A stretch of DNA of 64,000 nucleotides from Klebsiella quasivariicola (GCF_002269255.1 NZ_CP022823.1:4278001-4342000); one strand, 5' to 3'; numbered from the stretch's first letter, positions 1 through 9,006 are shown. A program made the numbers and translations. The notes: generated by a model not told the origin, from the letters alone.

Positions 1-1
1 T

Positions 2-415
2 GAGCCGATGCCCTGGACCCAGTTGCGCACTATCGCCGATGCGCAGGCGCTGATCGCCGCCTGCGGGCGGGAAGATATCGGCATCCTGGTGGACGCCCTT
101 CATTTCTGGCGCGCGGGAGAATCGCTCGCCGCCCTCTCCAGCCTGCCTGCACATCAGTTGAACTATATGCAGCTCTGCGATGGCGCGGCGCAGAGGCCGG
201 AAAGCGAGCAGGAGCTCATCCGCCAGGCCCGTTCGGCGCGCAATGTGCCAGGGGAAGGCGGTCTGGATCTGCACGGTCTGATGTCGGCCCTGCCGGCGAC
301 GCTGCCGGTCTCCCTCGAAGTGCCGCTCGACGGCGAGCAGGGCGCCCTGCCGCCCCTCCAGCGGGCGCAATTACTGTTCAATGCCGCGCAGCCCTACCTG
401 CGCGCCTGCGCATAA
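2..415 (+). CDS. Sugar phosphate isomerase/epimerase family protein (C-terminal part)
   Basis: The reading frame is open from the window edge, so the N-terminus is missing; about 137 residues remain. The visible part has the pattern of the last strands of an AP-endonuclease-2/IolE-type TIM barrel: a strand with IGILVDALHFWRAG, in which Asp and His are usual metal ligands of this family, a following Y-M-Q-L-C-D strand, and a late L-P-V-S-L-E-V-P strand with the usual terminal Glu. It ends 10 bases before the MFS gene, so the two are probably cotranscribed. With the downstream Gfo/Idh/MocA dehydrogenase this suggests catabolism of a sugar, polyol or cyclitol. The fold is fairly certain; the substrate is unknown. 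Confidence 0.75.
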   Translation, partial: EPMPWTQLRTIADAQALIAACGREDIGILVDALHFWRAGESLAALSSLPAHQLNYMQLCDGAAQRPESEQELIRQARSARNVPGEGGLDLHGLMSALPATLPVSLEVPLDGEQGALPPLQRAQLLFNAAQPYLRACA

Positions 416-425
416 GGAATACGCT

Positions 426-1790
426 ATGACACAGACTCAACGCCTGGATGTCAGAGAGTTAATTAACCGTAATCCGCTGAGCCGCTTTCAAAAGTTGATT
501 ATATTTCTCGGCTTTTGCGTCATCGCTCTCGATGGTTTTGATATCGCGATCATGGGCTTTATCGCCCCGACGCTAAAGCTGGAGTGGGGGGTAAGCAACC
601 ACCAGCTGGGCCTGGTGATCAGCGCCGCGCTGATCGGTCTCGCGCTGGGGGCGATTTTCTCCGGCCCGCTCGCCGACTGGCTGGGGCGCAAGAAGATCAT
701 TATCAACAGCGTCTTTTTCTTCGGCTTCTGGACCATCGCCACCGCTTTCTCGCACAACGTAGAACAGATGATGTTCTTTCGCTTTATGACCGGGCTCGGG
801 CTGGGCGCCGCGATGCCGAATATCGGGACACTGGTGTCGGAATACGCCCCGGAACGCCAGCGTTCATTTATTATTACCGTCATCTTTTGCGGCTTCACCT
901 TCGGCGCGGCGGCGGGAGGATTTTCGGCATCGTGGCTGATCCCCCAGTTTGGCTGGCACTCGCTGATGGCGCTCGGCGGTATTCTGCCGCTGCTGTTTGC
1001 CCCCCTGCTTATCTGGCTGCTGCCGGAGTCGGTTCGTTTTCTGGTGATCAAACAAGCGCCAGCAGCGCGTATCCGGGCCATTCTTAACCGTCTCTATCCC
1101 GGACAAATCAGCGACAACGTGACGTTTATCCTGCCGGCGCAGCCAGCGGCCGGCAACGCAATGCGCATTGTGCTCTCCCGCCAGTACGGCTTCGGCTCGC
1201 TGATGCTATGGCTGGTCTACTTTATGGGGCTGTTCCTGGTCTATATCCTCGGCAGCTGGCTGCCAACGCTGGTTAAAGCGGTGGGAATGACCGTTAGCCA
1301 GGCGGCCATCATGACGGCGATCTACCAGGCGGGGGGTACCCTCGGCTCGCTGTTTGCCGGCTGGCTGATGGACAGGATCAACCCTCACCGTGCGCTGGGA
1401 ACGATCTACGCCGTCGGCGGCCTGTTCACCATGGCGATGGGCTACGCCGCGGGCAGCTTTGCCCTGCTCTGTATGCTGGCGTTTATCAGCGGCGCCTGCC
1501 TGAACGGCGCCAATACGGGCATGAACGCCCTTTCCGCCCGTTACTATCCCACGCAGGCGCGGGCGACGGGCTCCAGCTGGATGCACGGCGTCGGGCGCAT
1601 CGGCGCCATTCTCAGCGCCTTTGCCGGCGCCGAGATGACGGCGCTCAACCTGCCCTTCGAAAGCGTCTTTTTGCTCCTCGGTATCCCGGCGGCCCTCACC
1701 GTCGCAGGTCTGGCGGCGAAAAGCATCTTTGCGGCCGGTCAACCTCCCGCCACTTCATCAGCCCCCGCGTCTGTGCGCGGCGCGTCATAG
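426..1790 (+). CDS. MFS transporter, aromatic acid/sugar-acid:H+ symporter-like
   Basis: This 454-residue protein has twelve hydrophobic segments and the usual MFS loop signature GPLADWLGRKK between helices 2 and 3. The N-terminus contains ALDGFDIAIMGFIAP, whose D-G-x-D motif in helix 1 is typical of the AAHS (aromatic acid:H+ symporter) family. The start chosen is the ATG that leaves a 10-base gap after the upstream isomerase gene; an upstream in-frame ATG would overlap that gene. AAHS-type carriers often take up aromatic or sugar acids with protons. Its neighbours, an isomerase and an NAD-dependent dehydrogenase, point instead to a sugar or polyol derivative. Substrate unassigned. Confidence 0.8.
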   Translation: MTQTQRLDVRELINRNPLSRFQKLIIFLGFCVIALDGFDIAIMGFIAPTLKLEWGVSNHQLGLVISAALIGLALGAIFSGPLADWLGRKKIIINSVFFFGFWTIATAFSHNVEQMMFFRFMTGLGLGAAMPNIGTLVSEYAPERQRSFIITVIFCGFTFGAAAGGFSASWLIPQFGWHSLMALGGILPLLFAPLLIWLLPESVRFLVIKQAPAARIRAILNRLYPGQISDNVTFILPAQPAAGNAMRIVLSRQYGFGSLMLWLVYFMGLFLVYILGSWLPTLVKAVGMTVSQAAIMTAIYQAGGTLGSLFAGWLMDRINPHRALGTIYAVGGLFTMAMGYAAGSFALLCMLAFISGACLNGANTGMNALSARYYPTQARATGSSWMHGVGRIGAILSAFAGAEMTALNLPFESVFLLLGIPAALTVAGLAAKSIFAAGQPPATSSAPASVRGAS

Positions 1791-1805
1791 CGGCATCTGC
1801 TCCCC

Positions 1806-1829
1806 CGGTGCAATCGGCGGATTGCACCG
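1806..1829 (+). terminator. Hairpin downstream of the MFS gene
   Basis: Perfect 10-bp arms CGGTGCAATC and GATTGCACCG surround a GGCG loop, 15 bases after the MFS stop codon. There is no clear T-tract, so it may be a weak terminator or an mRNA 3'-end stabiliser. The stem is certain; the role is inferred. Confidence 0.5.
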
Positions 1830-1980
1830 CGCTCGGCGGCTAAAAAGAAAATTTATTTCATATTTTTCAGCAACGAAAAATTCCCCACGACGGCGGGCCC
1901 TGCTCCGATAAATCACTCTCCTTTTTTCATCTTTGCCACGGCGGCGATGACAAACTTTCACTTATTCGATCCTCCTCTCA

Positions 1981-2002
1981 ATATGAAAAATAAATTTCAT
2001 AT
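1981..2002. promoter_or_regulatory. Perfect palindrome, candidate RpiR/IolR-type operator
   Basis: ATATGAAA and TTTCATAT form a perfect 8+8 inverted repeat with a 6-base spacer, 120 bases before the oxidoreductase start. A related GAAA-ATTTA-TTTC site lies at 1847-1859. GAAA/TTTC palindromes are typical of RpiR-family sugar regulators such as IolR. The regulator itself is not in view. Confidence 0.4.
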
Positions 2003-2121
2003 TTAAATTGAATCAGAACAAACATTTCCTTAACTTTAAATCAGTCTATCCGGATGCGCGTTGCCGCAGGCGTCGGCATTAAGCGCCTCAGAGTGCGAAT
2101 TATTTCAAAAAGGAGAGCACC

Positions 2122-3300
2122 ATGTTAAACGGCCTGAAACCCTTATCCCGCTCCCTGCGTTGGGGCATGGTCGGCGGCGGGGGAACCAGTCAGATCGGCT
2201 ACAGCCACCGCTGTGCGGCGCTGCGTGACAATGTTTATACCCTGCTGGCCGGCGCGCTTGACGTCGATGCCGAGCGCGGGCGCGCGTTCGGTGAGCAGCT
2301 GGGCATCGCGCCGGAGCGCTGCTACGCCGACTACCAGACCCTGTTTCGTGAAGAGGCGCAGCGCCCTGACGGCATCGAGGTCGTCTCGGTCACTACCCCG
2401 AACAATACCCATTTCGCCATCACCAAAGCGGCGCTGGAGGCGGGCCTCCACGTCATCTGTGAAAAGCCCCTCTGCTTTACCGCCGAAGAGGCGCGCGAGC
2501 TGGTGGACCTGAGCAAAAAACAGAACAAAATCGTCGGCGTTACCTACGGCTATGCCGGCTATCAGATGATCCAGCAGGCACGGCAGATGATTGCCGATGG
2601 GCTGCTCGGCGAGATCCGCATCGTTAACATGCAGTTCGCCCACGGCTTTCATAACCAGGCCGTCGAGCTGCAGGCGGAATCCACCCGCTGGCGCGTGACG
2701 CCGAAGTTTGCCGGGCCCAGCTATGTGCTGGGGGATCTGGCCACTCATCCGCTGTTTGTCGCCGAAACCATGGCGCCGCAGCTCAATATCAAACGGCTGA
2801 TGTGCTCCCGTCAGAGCTTTGTTCCCTCCCGCGCGCCGCTGGAAGATAACGCCTTTGTCCTGATGGAATATGACAACGGCGCGGTCGGCTCGATGTGGAC
2901 CAGCGCGGTCAACAGCGGCGCCATGCACTCACAAAAAGTGCGTATCGTCGGCGAAAAAGCGAGCATCGAATGGTGGGACGAGCATCCTAACCAGCTCAGC
3001 TATGAGGTGCAGGGCGAGCCGGCGCGGATCCTGGAGCGCGGAATGCCCTACCTGTCACCGAACGCGCTGGCGGATGACCGCATCGGCGGCGGCCATCCGG
3101 AAGGGCTGTTCGAAGCCTGGGCCAACCTCTATCGCCGCTATGCGCAGGCGATTGACGCCACGGACCGTGACGATCGCGCCTTCCTGCAAGACTTCTGGTA
3201 TCCGGATGTCGAAGCCGGGCTGCACGGCGTCTATTGGGTCGAGCAGTGCGTGAAATCGGCTGACGCAGGCAGCCAGTGGGTTGACTTTACTTTACCTTAA
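2122..3300 (+). CDS. Gfo/Idh/MocA family oxidoreductase
   Basis: A 392-residue NAD(P)-dependent sugar or polyol dehydrogenase. The N-terminal Rossmann domain starts with the glycine-rich VGGGGTSQIG loop (about residues 17-26). The family's E-K-P motif follows (CEKPL, residues 113-117), with the Lys expected to be catalytic. The C-terminal alpha/beta domain has DLATHP, matching the D-x-x-x-H dyad of this family. It is preceded by its own AT-rich control region, so it may have its own promoter even though it follows the isomerase and transporter genes. The likely reaction is oxidation of a sugar, inositol-like compound or amino sugar. Family assignment is firm; substrate is not. Confidence 0.85.
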   Translation: MLNGLKPLSRSLRWGMVGGGGTSQIGYSHRCAALRDNVYTLLAGALDVDAERGRAFGEQLGIAPERCYADYQTLFREEAQRPDGIEVVSVTTPNNTHFAITKAALEAGLHVICEKPLCFTAEEARELVDLSKKQNKIVGVTYGYAGYQMIQQARQMIADGLLGEIRIVNMQFAHGFHNQAVELQAESTRWRVTPKFAGPSYVLGDLATHPLFVAETMAPQLNIKRLMCSRQSFVPSRAPLEDNAFVLMEYDNGAVGSMWTSAVNSGAMHSQKVRIVGEKASIEWWDEHPNQLSYEVQGEPARILERGMPYLSPNALADDRIGGGHPEGLFEAWANLYRRYAQAIDATDRDDRAFLQDFWYPDVEAGLHGVYWVEQCVKSADAGSQWVDFTLP

Positions 3301-3312
3301 TTTTCCCCCTCG

Positions 3313-3335
3313 CCAGTGGAGTCCCCCTCCACTGG
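3313..3335 (+). terminator. Intrinsic terminator after the oxidoreductase gene
   Basis: Arms CCAGTGGA and TCCACTGG form an 8-bp stem 12 bases after the stop codon, followed by a T-rich stretch (tgtattgattttt). It separates the accessory module from yajR. Confidence 0.6.
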
Positions 3336-3459
3336 TGTATTGATTTTTACCAACTTACCTCATCGCGCAACAGCCCCGTAATATCTGTTAAACAAACATT
3401 TATTTACGCTTCTTACCCCCCGCCGCTACACTAGGCGCAGTTTTTATATTGAGGTGGTA

Positions 3460-4824
3460 ATGAACGATAACAAAATGACGCCAGGGGAACTGCGCGCGAC
3501 CTGGGGTTTAGGGACCGTATTCTCCCTGCGCATGCTTGGCATGTTTATGGTCCTGCCGGTTCTGACCACGTATGGCATGGCATTGCAGGGCGCCAGTGAA
3601 GCGCTGATTGGCCTGGCGATCGGTATCTACGGCCTGGCGCAGGCAGTTTTTCAGATCCCCTTCGGATTGTTATCTGACCGTATTGGCCGTAAGCCGCTGA
3701 TCGTCGGCGGCCTGCTTATTTTTGTACTCGGCAGCGTCATCGCCGCGCTCACCGACTCTATCTGGGGCATCATTCTTGGCCGCGCCCTGCAGGGCTCCGG
3801 CGCCATCGCCGCCGCGGTCATGGCATTGCTGTCCGATCTCACCCGCGAACAGAACCGCACCAAAGCGATGGCGTTTATCGGCGTCAGTTTCGGTGTGACT
3901 TTCGCCATCGCCATGGTGCTGGGGCCAATTGTCACTCACCAGCTGGGGCTGCACGCGCTATTCTGGATGATCGCCATCCTGGCGACCCTCGGCATCCTGC
4001 TCACCCTGTGGGTGGTGCCCAACAGCCATAACCACGTGCTCAACCGCGAATCGGGGATGGTGCAGGGCTGCTTTAGCAAGGTACTGGCGGAACCGCGCCT
4101 GCTAAAACTCAACTTTGGCATCATGTGTCTGCACATCATGCTGATGTCCACCTTTGTCGCGCTGCCCGGACAGCTCGAGGCCGCCGGCTTTCCGGCCGCC
4201 GAGCACTGGAAGATTTATCTGGTGACTATGGTTATCTCGTTCATCTCGGTGGTGCCGTTTATCATCTACGCCGAAGTGAAGCGCAAGATGAAGCGCGTCT
4301 TCCTGTTGTGTGTCGCCATCCTGCTGATTGCGGAAATTGTCCTCTGGGGCGCCGGGGGCTACTTCTGGGAGCTGGTGGCGGGCGTCCAGCTCTTCTTCCT
4401 GGCGTTTAATCTGCTGGAAGCGCTGCTGCCGTCCTTAATTAGTAAGGAGTCGCCGGCGGGCTACAAAGGCACCGCGATGGGCGTCTACTCCACCAGCCAG
4501 TTCCTCGGGGTAGCCATTGGCGGTGCGCTTGGCGGCTGGGTCGATGGGTTCTTTGATTCGCAGACCGTGTTTCTGCTGGGCGCCCTGCTGGCGATGCTGT
4601 GGCTGCTGGTGGCGAGTACCATGAGCGAGCCGCCCTACGTCAGCAGCCTGCGGGTGGAGGTACCGGACGGCGTGGTGGTCGATGATGCTCTGCAGGCGCG
4701 TCTGCTGAACGCCAGCGGGGTTCATCAGGCGCTGGTGGTGCCTGAGGAGCGCTCGGTGTATATCAAAATCGACAGCAAGGTCACCAACCGCTTCGAGATA
4801 GAGCAGCTCATCAAAGGGGTATAA
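3460..4824 (+). CDS. yajR: MFS transporter YajR
   Basis: A 454-residue inner-membrane carrier that matches E. coli YajR along its whole length. It has twelve hydrophobic helices, with LLSDRIGRKPL as the motif-A loop between helices 2 and 3. A soluble C-terminal domain from about residue 385 (EPPYVSSLRVEVP onward) is the ferredoxin-like YAM domain that distinguishes YajR from other drug:H+ antiporters. The ATG at 3460 is preferred over an in-frame GTG at 3454 because GAGGTGG then sits at ribosome-binding distance and the N-terminus MNDNKMTPGE matches the family. The transported compound is not established. Confidence 0.93.
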   Translation: MNDNKMTPGELRATWGLGTVFSLRMLGMFMVLPVLTTYGMALQGASEALIGLAIGIYGLAQAVFQIPFGLLSDRIGRKPLIVGGLLIFVLGSVIAALTDSIWGIILGRALQGSGAIAAAVMALLSDLTREQNRTKAMAFIGVSFGVTFAIAMVLGPIVTHQLGLHALFWMIAILATLGILLTLWVVPNSHNHVLNRESGMVQGCFSKVLAEPRLLKLNFGIMCLHIMLMSTFVALPGQLEAAGFPAAEHWKIYLVTMVISFISVVPFIIYAEVKRKMKRVFLLCVAILLIAEIVLWGAGGYFWELVAGVQLFFLAFNLLEALLPSLISKESPAGYKGTAMGVYSTSQFLGVAIGGALGGWVDGFFDSQTVFLLGALLAMLWLLVASTMSEPPYVSSLRVEVPDGVVVDDALQARLLNASGVHQALVVPEERSVYIKIDSKVTNRFEIEQLIKGV

Positions 4825-4850
4825 AAAAAGCGGGGAATTCCCCGCTTTTT
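4823..4850. terminator. Bidirectional terminator between yajR and yajQ
   Basis: A-tract, then GCGGGGAATTCCCCGC (a perfect palindrome), then a T-tract. It begins at the yajR stop and lies 16 bases from the yajQ stop, so it can end both convergent transcripts. Confidence 0.9.
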
Positions 4851-4866
4851 GCTGTTTGACGCCGCG

Positions 4867-5358
4867 TTAGTCGCGGAAGTTTTTGAACTGGAACGGCTGT
4901 CCCAGATCGCCGCCGCGCACCAGCGCCATCACCGACTGCAGATCGTCGCGGGACTTACCGGTCACGCGGATCTCTTCGCCCTGAATCTGCGCCTGCACTT
5001 TCAGCTTGCTGTCTTTGATCAGTTTGACGATCTTCTTCTGCACCGCGCTTTCAATGCCCTGCTTCAGCTTCGCTTCAATAAACCAGGTTTTACCGCTGTG
5101 CACGATATCTTCCGGCACGTCGAGGGAGGTGCCTTCAATACCGCGTTTGAGCAGCTTGGCGCGCAGGATATCCAGCAGCTGGTTCACCTGGAAGTCAGAC
5201 TCACTCAGCACTTTAATGGTTTTGTTGGCGTCGTTTAATTCAAACGTGGCTTCAACGCCACGAAAATCAAAACGCGACTCGACTTCGCGGCTCGCGTTGT
5301 CCACCGCGTTACGGGCTTCCTGAAGATCAACTTCAGAGACAATATCGAAAGATGGCAT
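4867..5358 (-). CDS. yajQ: YajQ family nucleotide-binding protein
   Basis: A 163-residue cytoplasmic protein beginning MPSFDIVSEVDLQEARNAVD, the strongly conserved YajQ start. The family has two ferredoxin-like domains and binds nucleotides or RNA; some members act as cyclic-di-GMP effectors. The frame stays open upstream, but the chosen ATG is preceded by a good purine-rich site (ggagagga) and gives the family's usual length. It converges on yajR, from which a strong terminator separates it. Identity is secure; the biological role in this organism is not defined by sequence. Confidence 0.93.
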   Translation of the reverse strand: MPSFDIVSEVDLQEARNAVDNASREVESRFDFRGVEATFELNDANKTIKVLSESDFQVNQLLDILRAKLLKRGIEGTSLDVPEDIVHSGKTWFIEAKLKQGIESAVQKKIVKLIKDSKLKVQAQIQGEEIRVTGKSRDDLQSVMALVRGGDLGQPFQFKNFRD

Positions 5359-5577
5359 CTTTTCCTCTCCTTCCGTTTCTTTTGCGTTGCATAATACCTG
5401 CAACGCGGCATAACTCAACTTGTTATCCCGGAAGCTTAGCTGATTACACAACGCTCGCGCTATTTTCCCCGCTGTGCCCGACGGTGCTGAAGCGCCCCCT
5501 GCCGTCCGGCGATGCGAAATGCGATGAGATATACTTGAGCCATCAGCGCCTGGGGTAGTGGCAGATGAGGAGGAAGA

Positions 5578-6489
5578 ATGAAAGTAACCGTACTGGGATG
5601 CGGTGCTCTTGGACAATTATGGCTGACCGCGTTGTGCAAACAGGGACATGAAGTCCAGGGCTGGTTGCGCGTACCTCAGCCATTCTGTAGCGTTAATGTC
5701 ATTGAAACCGATGGCTCGGTGTTCAACGAGTCGCTGACGGCCAACGACCCCGATTTTCTTGCCGGCAGCGAACTGCTGATTGTTACCTTAAAAGCCTGGC
5801 AGGTTTCGAACGCGGTGAAGCACCTGGCCGGGATCCTGCCGATCACCACACCGATAGTGCTGATGCATAACGGAATGGGCACCGTCGAAGAACTGCGCAG
5901 TGTGAAACAACCCTTGCTGCTGGCCTCTACCACCCAGGCGGCACGGCGCGACGGTAATGTTATCATCCACGTCGCCCAGGGCACGACCCATATCGGACCG
6001 GCGAAAAGCTATGGAGAGGACTACAGCTACCTCGCTGAAGTGCTACAGCGCGTGCTGCCGGACGTCGCCTGGCACAATAGCATTCACTCAGCCACCTGGC
6101 GCAAGCTGGCGGTTAACTGCGTCATTAACCCCCTGACCGCGCTTAAAGGATGTAAAAACGGCGATCTGCGCAACTATCCGCAGGAAGTTGCCGCGATTTG
6201 CCGCGAGGTGGCGGCGGTGATGGAGCGCGAAGGTATTCATACCTCGGCGGAAAACCTGCTATTTTATGTCGAACAGGTGATTGAAAGTACGGCAGAAAAT
6301 ATCTCATCCATGCTGCAGGACATCCGCGCCCAGCGGCACACGGAGATCGACTATATCACCGGTTTTCTGCTCAACCGCGCCCGCGCCCACGGCGTTGCCG
6401 TACCGGAAAACGCCCGCTTATTTGAATTGATCAAGCGTAAGGAGAATGAATATGAGCGCGTCGGCACTGATTTGCCTCGCCCCTGGTAG
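5578..6489 (+). CDS. panE: 2-dehydropantoate 2-reductase
   Basis: Ketopantoate reductase (303 residues) makes D-pantoate with NADPH, a step of pantothenate and coenzyme A synthesis. The N-terminal Rossmann loop VLGCGALGQLW (residues 5-15) binds NADPH. The central WRKLAVNCVINPLTAL segment carries the conserved catalytic Lys and the Asn of the active site. Length matches E. coli PanE (303). A GAGGAAG ribosome binding site sits a few bases before the ATG. The 3' end overlaps the start of yajL by 38 bases, so the two are translated from one message. Confidence 0.95.
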   Translation: MKVTVLGCGALGQLWLTALCKQGHEVQGWLRVPQPFCSVNVIETDGSVFNESLTANDPDFLAGSELLIVTLKAWQVSNAVKHLAGILPITTPIVLMHNGMGTVEELRSVKQPLLLASTTQAARRDGNVIIHVAQGTTHIGPAKSYGEDYSYLAEVLQRVLPDVAWHNSIHSATWRKLAVNCVINPLTALKGCKNGDLRNYPQEVAAICREVAAVMEREGIHTSAENLLFYVEQVIESTAENISSMLQDIRAQRHTEIDYITGFLLNRARAHGVAVPENARLFELIKRKENEYERVGTDLPRPW

Positions 6490-7045
6490 CGAAGAGACCG
6501 AAGCGGTCACCACTATCGATCTGCTGGTCCGCGGCGGAGTGAAGGTAAACACCGCCAGCGTCGCCAGCGACGGCGGCCTGACCATCGTCTGCTCGCGCGG
6601 CGTCAAACTGCTGGCGGATGCGCCGCTGGTCGAGGTGGCCGATGGTGATTTCGATATCATCGTCCTCCCGGGCGGCATCAAGGGCGCAGAGTGCTTCCGC
6701 GACAGCCCCCTATTGGTGGAAACCGTCCGACAGTTCCACCTCTCAGGCCGCATTGTGGCCGCCATCTGCGCCGCCCCGGCGACCGTGCTGGTGCCCCATC
6801 AGCTGTTCCCGATCGGTAACATGACCGGTTTTCCGGCGCTGAAGGAACATATCCCCGCCGATCAGTGGCAGGATAAACGGGTGGTCTGGGATCCACGGGT
6901 GAATCTGTTAACCAGCCAGGGACCGGGGACATCGATTGATTTCGCCCTGAAAATGATTGACCTGTTGGTGGGTCGCGAGAAAGCGTATGAGGTCGCCTCG
7001 CAGCTGGTGATGGCCGCCGGCATCTATAATTACTACGAAGCCTGA
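6452..7045 (+). CDS. yajL: Protein deglycase/chaperone YajL (DJ-1 superfamily)
   Basis: A 197-residue homologue of human DJ-1/PARK7. The nucleophile elbow AAICAAP holds the conserved oxidisable cysteine near residue 106; GGIKGAECFRD supplies neighbouring active-site residues. E. coli YajL is reported to protect proteins against oxidative and glyoxal stress. The start is the ATG of MSASALICLAPGSEE, matching E. coli; an ATG two codons upstream is an alternative. It overlaps panE in another frame, so translational coupling is likely. Confidence 0.93.
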   Translation: MSASALICLAPGSEETEAVTTIDLLVRGGVKVNTASVASDGGLTIVCSRGVKLLADAPLVEVADGDFDIIVLPGGIKGAECFRDSPLLVETVRQFHLSGRIVAAICAAPATVLVPHQLFPIGNMTGFPALKEHIPADQWQDKRVVWDPRVNLLTSQGPGTSIDFALKMIDLLVGREKAYEVASQLVMAAGIYNYYEA

Positions 7046-7095
7046 TAGCCGGTCCGCGCCGCGGACTGGCTCCCCTTTTCCTGAGGAGTCGTAGC

Positions 7096-7284
7096 ATGTC
7101 CCGTAGCGCAACCGATTCTCGCGATCTTGTCATCAGCCGTCAGCTCAGCGCGCCCGCCTCTGCCCTGTGGCGCGCGTGGGCCGATCCTGCCTTGCTCAAA
7201 ATCTGGTGGTGCCCGAAGCCCTGGCAAATCGAGGTACTGGCCTTTGATTTTCGCTCTGGCGGCGCGTTTCACACGGTCATGTGA
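7096..7284 (+). pseudogene. Truncated SRPBCC/AHSA1-domain protein
   Basis: Only 62 codons remain. They match the start of AHSA1-type START-like proteins, which run to about 140-160 residues: an N-terminal RDLVISRQLSAPASALWRAWADPALLKIWW and a strand ending RSGGAFHTVM. The frame stops there with TGA and runs into about 40 non-coding bases before a terminator, so the rest of the fold is gone. A GAGGAG ribosome binding site still precedes the ATG. It lies 50 bases after yajL on the same strand. A remnant left by a deletion is the best reading; a functional short protein is unlikely because most of the helix-grip fold is missing. Confidence 0.7.
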
Positions 7285-7326
7285 CCTGGCGATGACCCTG
7301 CGCTAATGCGCTGGCCCGGGGATGAC

Positions 7327-7357
7327 AAAAAGGCCTTCCATCGGGGAAGGCCTTTTT
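7327..7357. terminator. Bidirectional terminator before thiI
   Basis: AAAAAGGCCTTCC and GGAAGGCCTTTTT arms surround a short loop. It lies between the AHSA1 remnant (plus strand) and the end of thiI (minus strand) and has both an A-tract and a T-tract. Confidence 0.88.
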
Positions 7358-7376
7358 CAATATGGATGGCAACCCG

Positions 7377-8825
7377 TTACGGGCGATAAACTTTCACGTT
7401 GCTGAAGCCCTGCTCGCGCAGATAGAGCGCCTGCAGACGGCTCATCACCCCGCGCTCGCACCACAGCAGCCAGGTTTTGCTCTGATCGAGATCGCCAAAT
7501 TTGGTGCTCAGCTTGTAGAACGGCAGCGAAACGACTTCAACGCCCTCGACCTTCAGCGGCTTGTCTTCCTGCTCGTCAATGGAGCGGATGTCGAGGATCG
7601 CGTCGTTAGCGCCAAAGCCGGTCACGGTTTCCACTTCAACCACGGCGGCTTCCGTCTGCTGGGCAATATCGCGAATGTCGATATTGCTCGCCTCTTCCAC
7701 CACTTTATCGAGGATGCTGAAATCGAAGTGTTCTTCTTCCGCTTCAATCTTCGCCTTTACCGCCTTCACGGTCGGGCTCTTCGAGATCACGCCGCAGTAT
7801 TCCGGCATGGTGCGGGCGAAATCTTCCGTGCCGATCTCACGCGCCAGGTCGATGATGTGCTCTTTATCGTGCGAAATCAGCGGGCGCAGGATCAGAGTAT
7901 CGGAGACATTGTCGATCAGACGCAGGTTAGTGAGGGTCTGACTGGAAACCTGGCCCAGCGCTTCGCCGGTGACCAGCGCCTGCACGCCGTAGCGTTCCGC
8001 GACTTTTGACGCGGCGCGGACCATCATGCGCTTGAGCACGACGCCCATCTGACCGTCGTCCACTTTTTCGAGGATTTCGCCGACCACGGGCTCAAAGTTA
8101 ATCGCCACAAAGCGAACACGGTGCGAGCTGCCGAAGCGGTTCCACAGGTAATGCGCGACCTGGCGAACGCCAATCTCATGGGCGGCGCCGCCAAGGTTAA
8201 AGAAGCAGTAGTGCACGCGGCAGCCGCGGCGCATCAGCATATAGCTGGAAACGCCGGAGTCAAAGCCGCCGGAGATCAGCGACAGCACATCTTCCTGGGT
8301 GCCGATCGGGAAGCCGCCGATGCCTTCATAGCGGCCTTTCACCAGCAGCAGGCGATCGTTTTCAATCTCGAGATTGACGGTGACGTCCGGGTCGGTCAGC
8401 TTCACGCGCGCCGTTTCAATATGCTGATTCAGACCGCCGCCGACGTAGCGTTCCACCTCAATTGAGGTGAATTCATGTTTGCCGCGACGCTTCACACGCA
8501 CGCAGAAGGTTTTGCCTTCCAGCGCCTCGCGCCACAGCGGCAGCGTCTTTTCAAAAATATCGTGCAGCGAGGTGAACGGTACGTCTTCGACTTCCAGAAT
8601 ATGGTGGATGCCGGGGATACGGGTCAGCGCATCGCGAATAGCCGGGCGCTGATTTTCATCTTTCGCGCGAACTTCGATATGATCCCAATGACGGACGACG
8701 GCCAGCGTCTCGTCATAATTTTTGAGAACGTTACGAATGTTCCCGGTTAAGATTTTAATGAAGCGCAACCGCACAGATTGGCTTTTGATGGTGATTTCCG
8801 GGAACAATTTAATGATAAACTTCAT
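7377..8825 (-). CDS. thiI: tRNA uridine 4-sulfurtransferase ThiI
   Basis: A 482-residue enzyme that inserts sulfur into U8 of tRNA and supplies sulfur for the thiazole of thiamine. Domains run as an N-terminal ferredoxin-like segment, a THUMP RNA-binding domain (about 60-165), a PP-loop adenylation domain with SGGFDS at 185-190, and a C-terminal rhodanese domain. The persulfide-bearing cysteine is at 456 in WLLWCERG, and the partner cysteine lies in MPEYCGVIS. Length equals E. coli ThiI. It is divergent from xseB and shares a 181-base intergenic region with it. Confidence 0.96.
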   Translation of the reverse strand: MKFIIKLFPEITIKSQSVRLRFIKILTGNIRNVLKNYDETLAVVRHWDHIEVRAKDENQRPAIRDALTRIPGIHHILEVEDVPFTSLHDIFEKTLPLWREALEGKTFCVRVKRRGKHEFTSIEVERYVGGGLNQHIETARVKLTDPDVTVNLEIENDRLLLVKGRYEGIGGFPIGTQEDVLSLISGGFDSGVSSYMLMRRGCRVHYCFFNLGGAAHEIGVRQVAHYLWNRFGSSHRVRFVAINFEPVVGEILEKVDDGQMGVVLKRMMVRAASKVAERYGVQALVTGEALGQVSSQTLTNLRLIDNVSDTLILRPLISHDKEHIIDLAREIGTEDFARTMPEYCGVISKSPTVKAVKAKIEAEEEHFDFSILDKVVEEASNIDIRDIAQQTEAAVVEVETVTGFGANDAILDIRSIDEQEDKPLKVEGVEVVSLPFYKLSTKFGDLDQSKTWLLWCERGVMSRLQALYLREQGFSNVKVYRP

Positions 8826-9006
8826 GGCGACAATAGTTCGTTGGCAAGCCCGACGGGGCTATAAGCAAAAGTTGTAAAGCAGCGCACACCGGTGCCTGCA
8901 TCCTGGGCGCGGAGTATATCACCATTGCGCGTTATTTGCTTACACGCGTGACTTCGTTACCATACCCGGTATTGCCGTCGCGACATAACAAGAGTCTACA
9001 TTCACT

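Larger units (their letters stand above)
1791..2121. other. AT-rich control region before the oxidoreductase gene
   Basis: This gene-free stretch of 331 bases is much more AT-rich than its flanks. It begins with a perfect hairpin downstream of the MFS gene (1806-1829) and carries two TTTC/GAAA palindromes (1847-1859 and 1981-2002). A purine-rich ribosome binding site (aaaggaga) lies about 8 bases before the ATG at 2122. No small gene with convincing coding features was seen. Confidence 0.6.
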
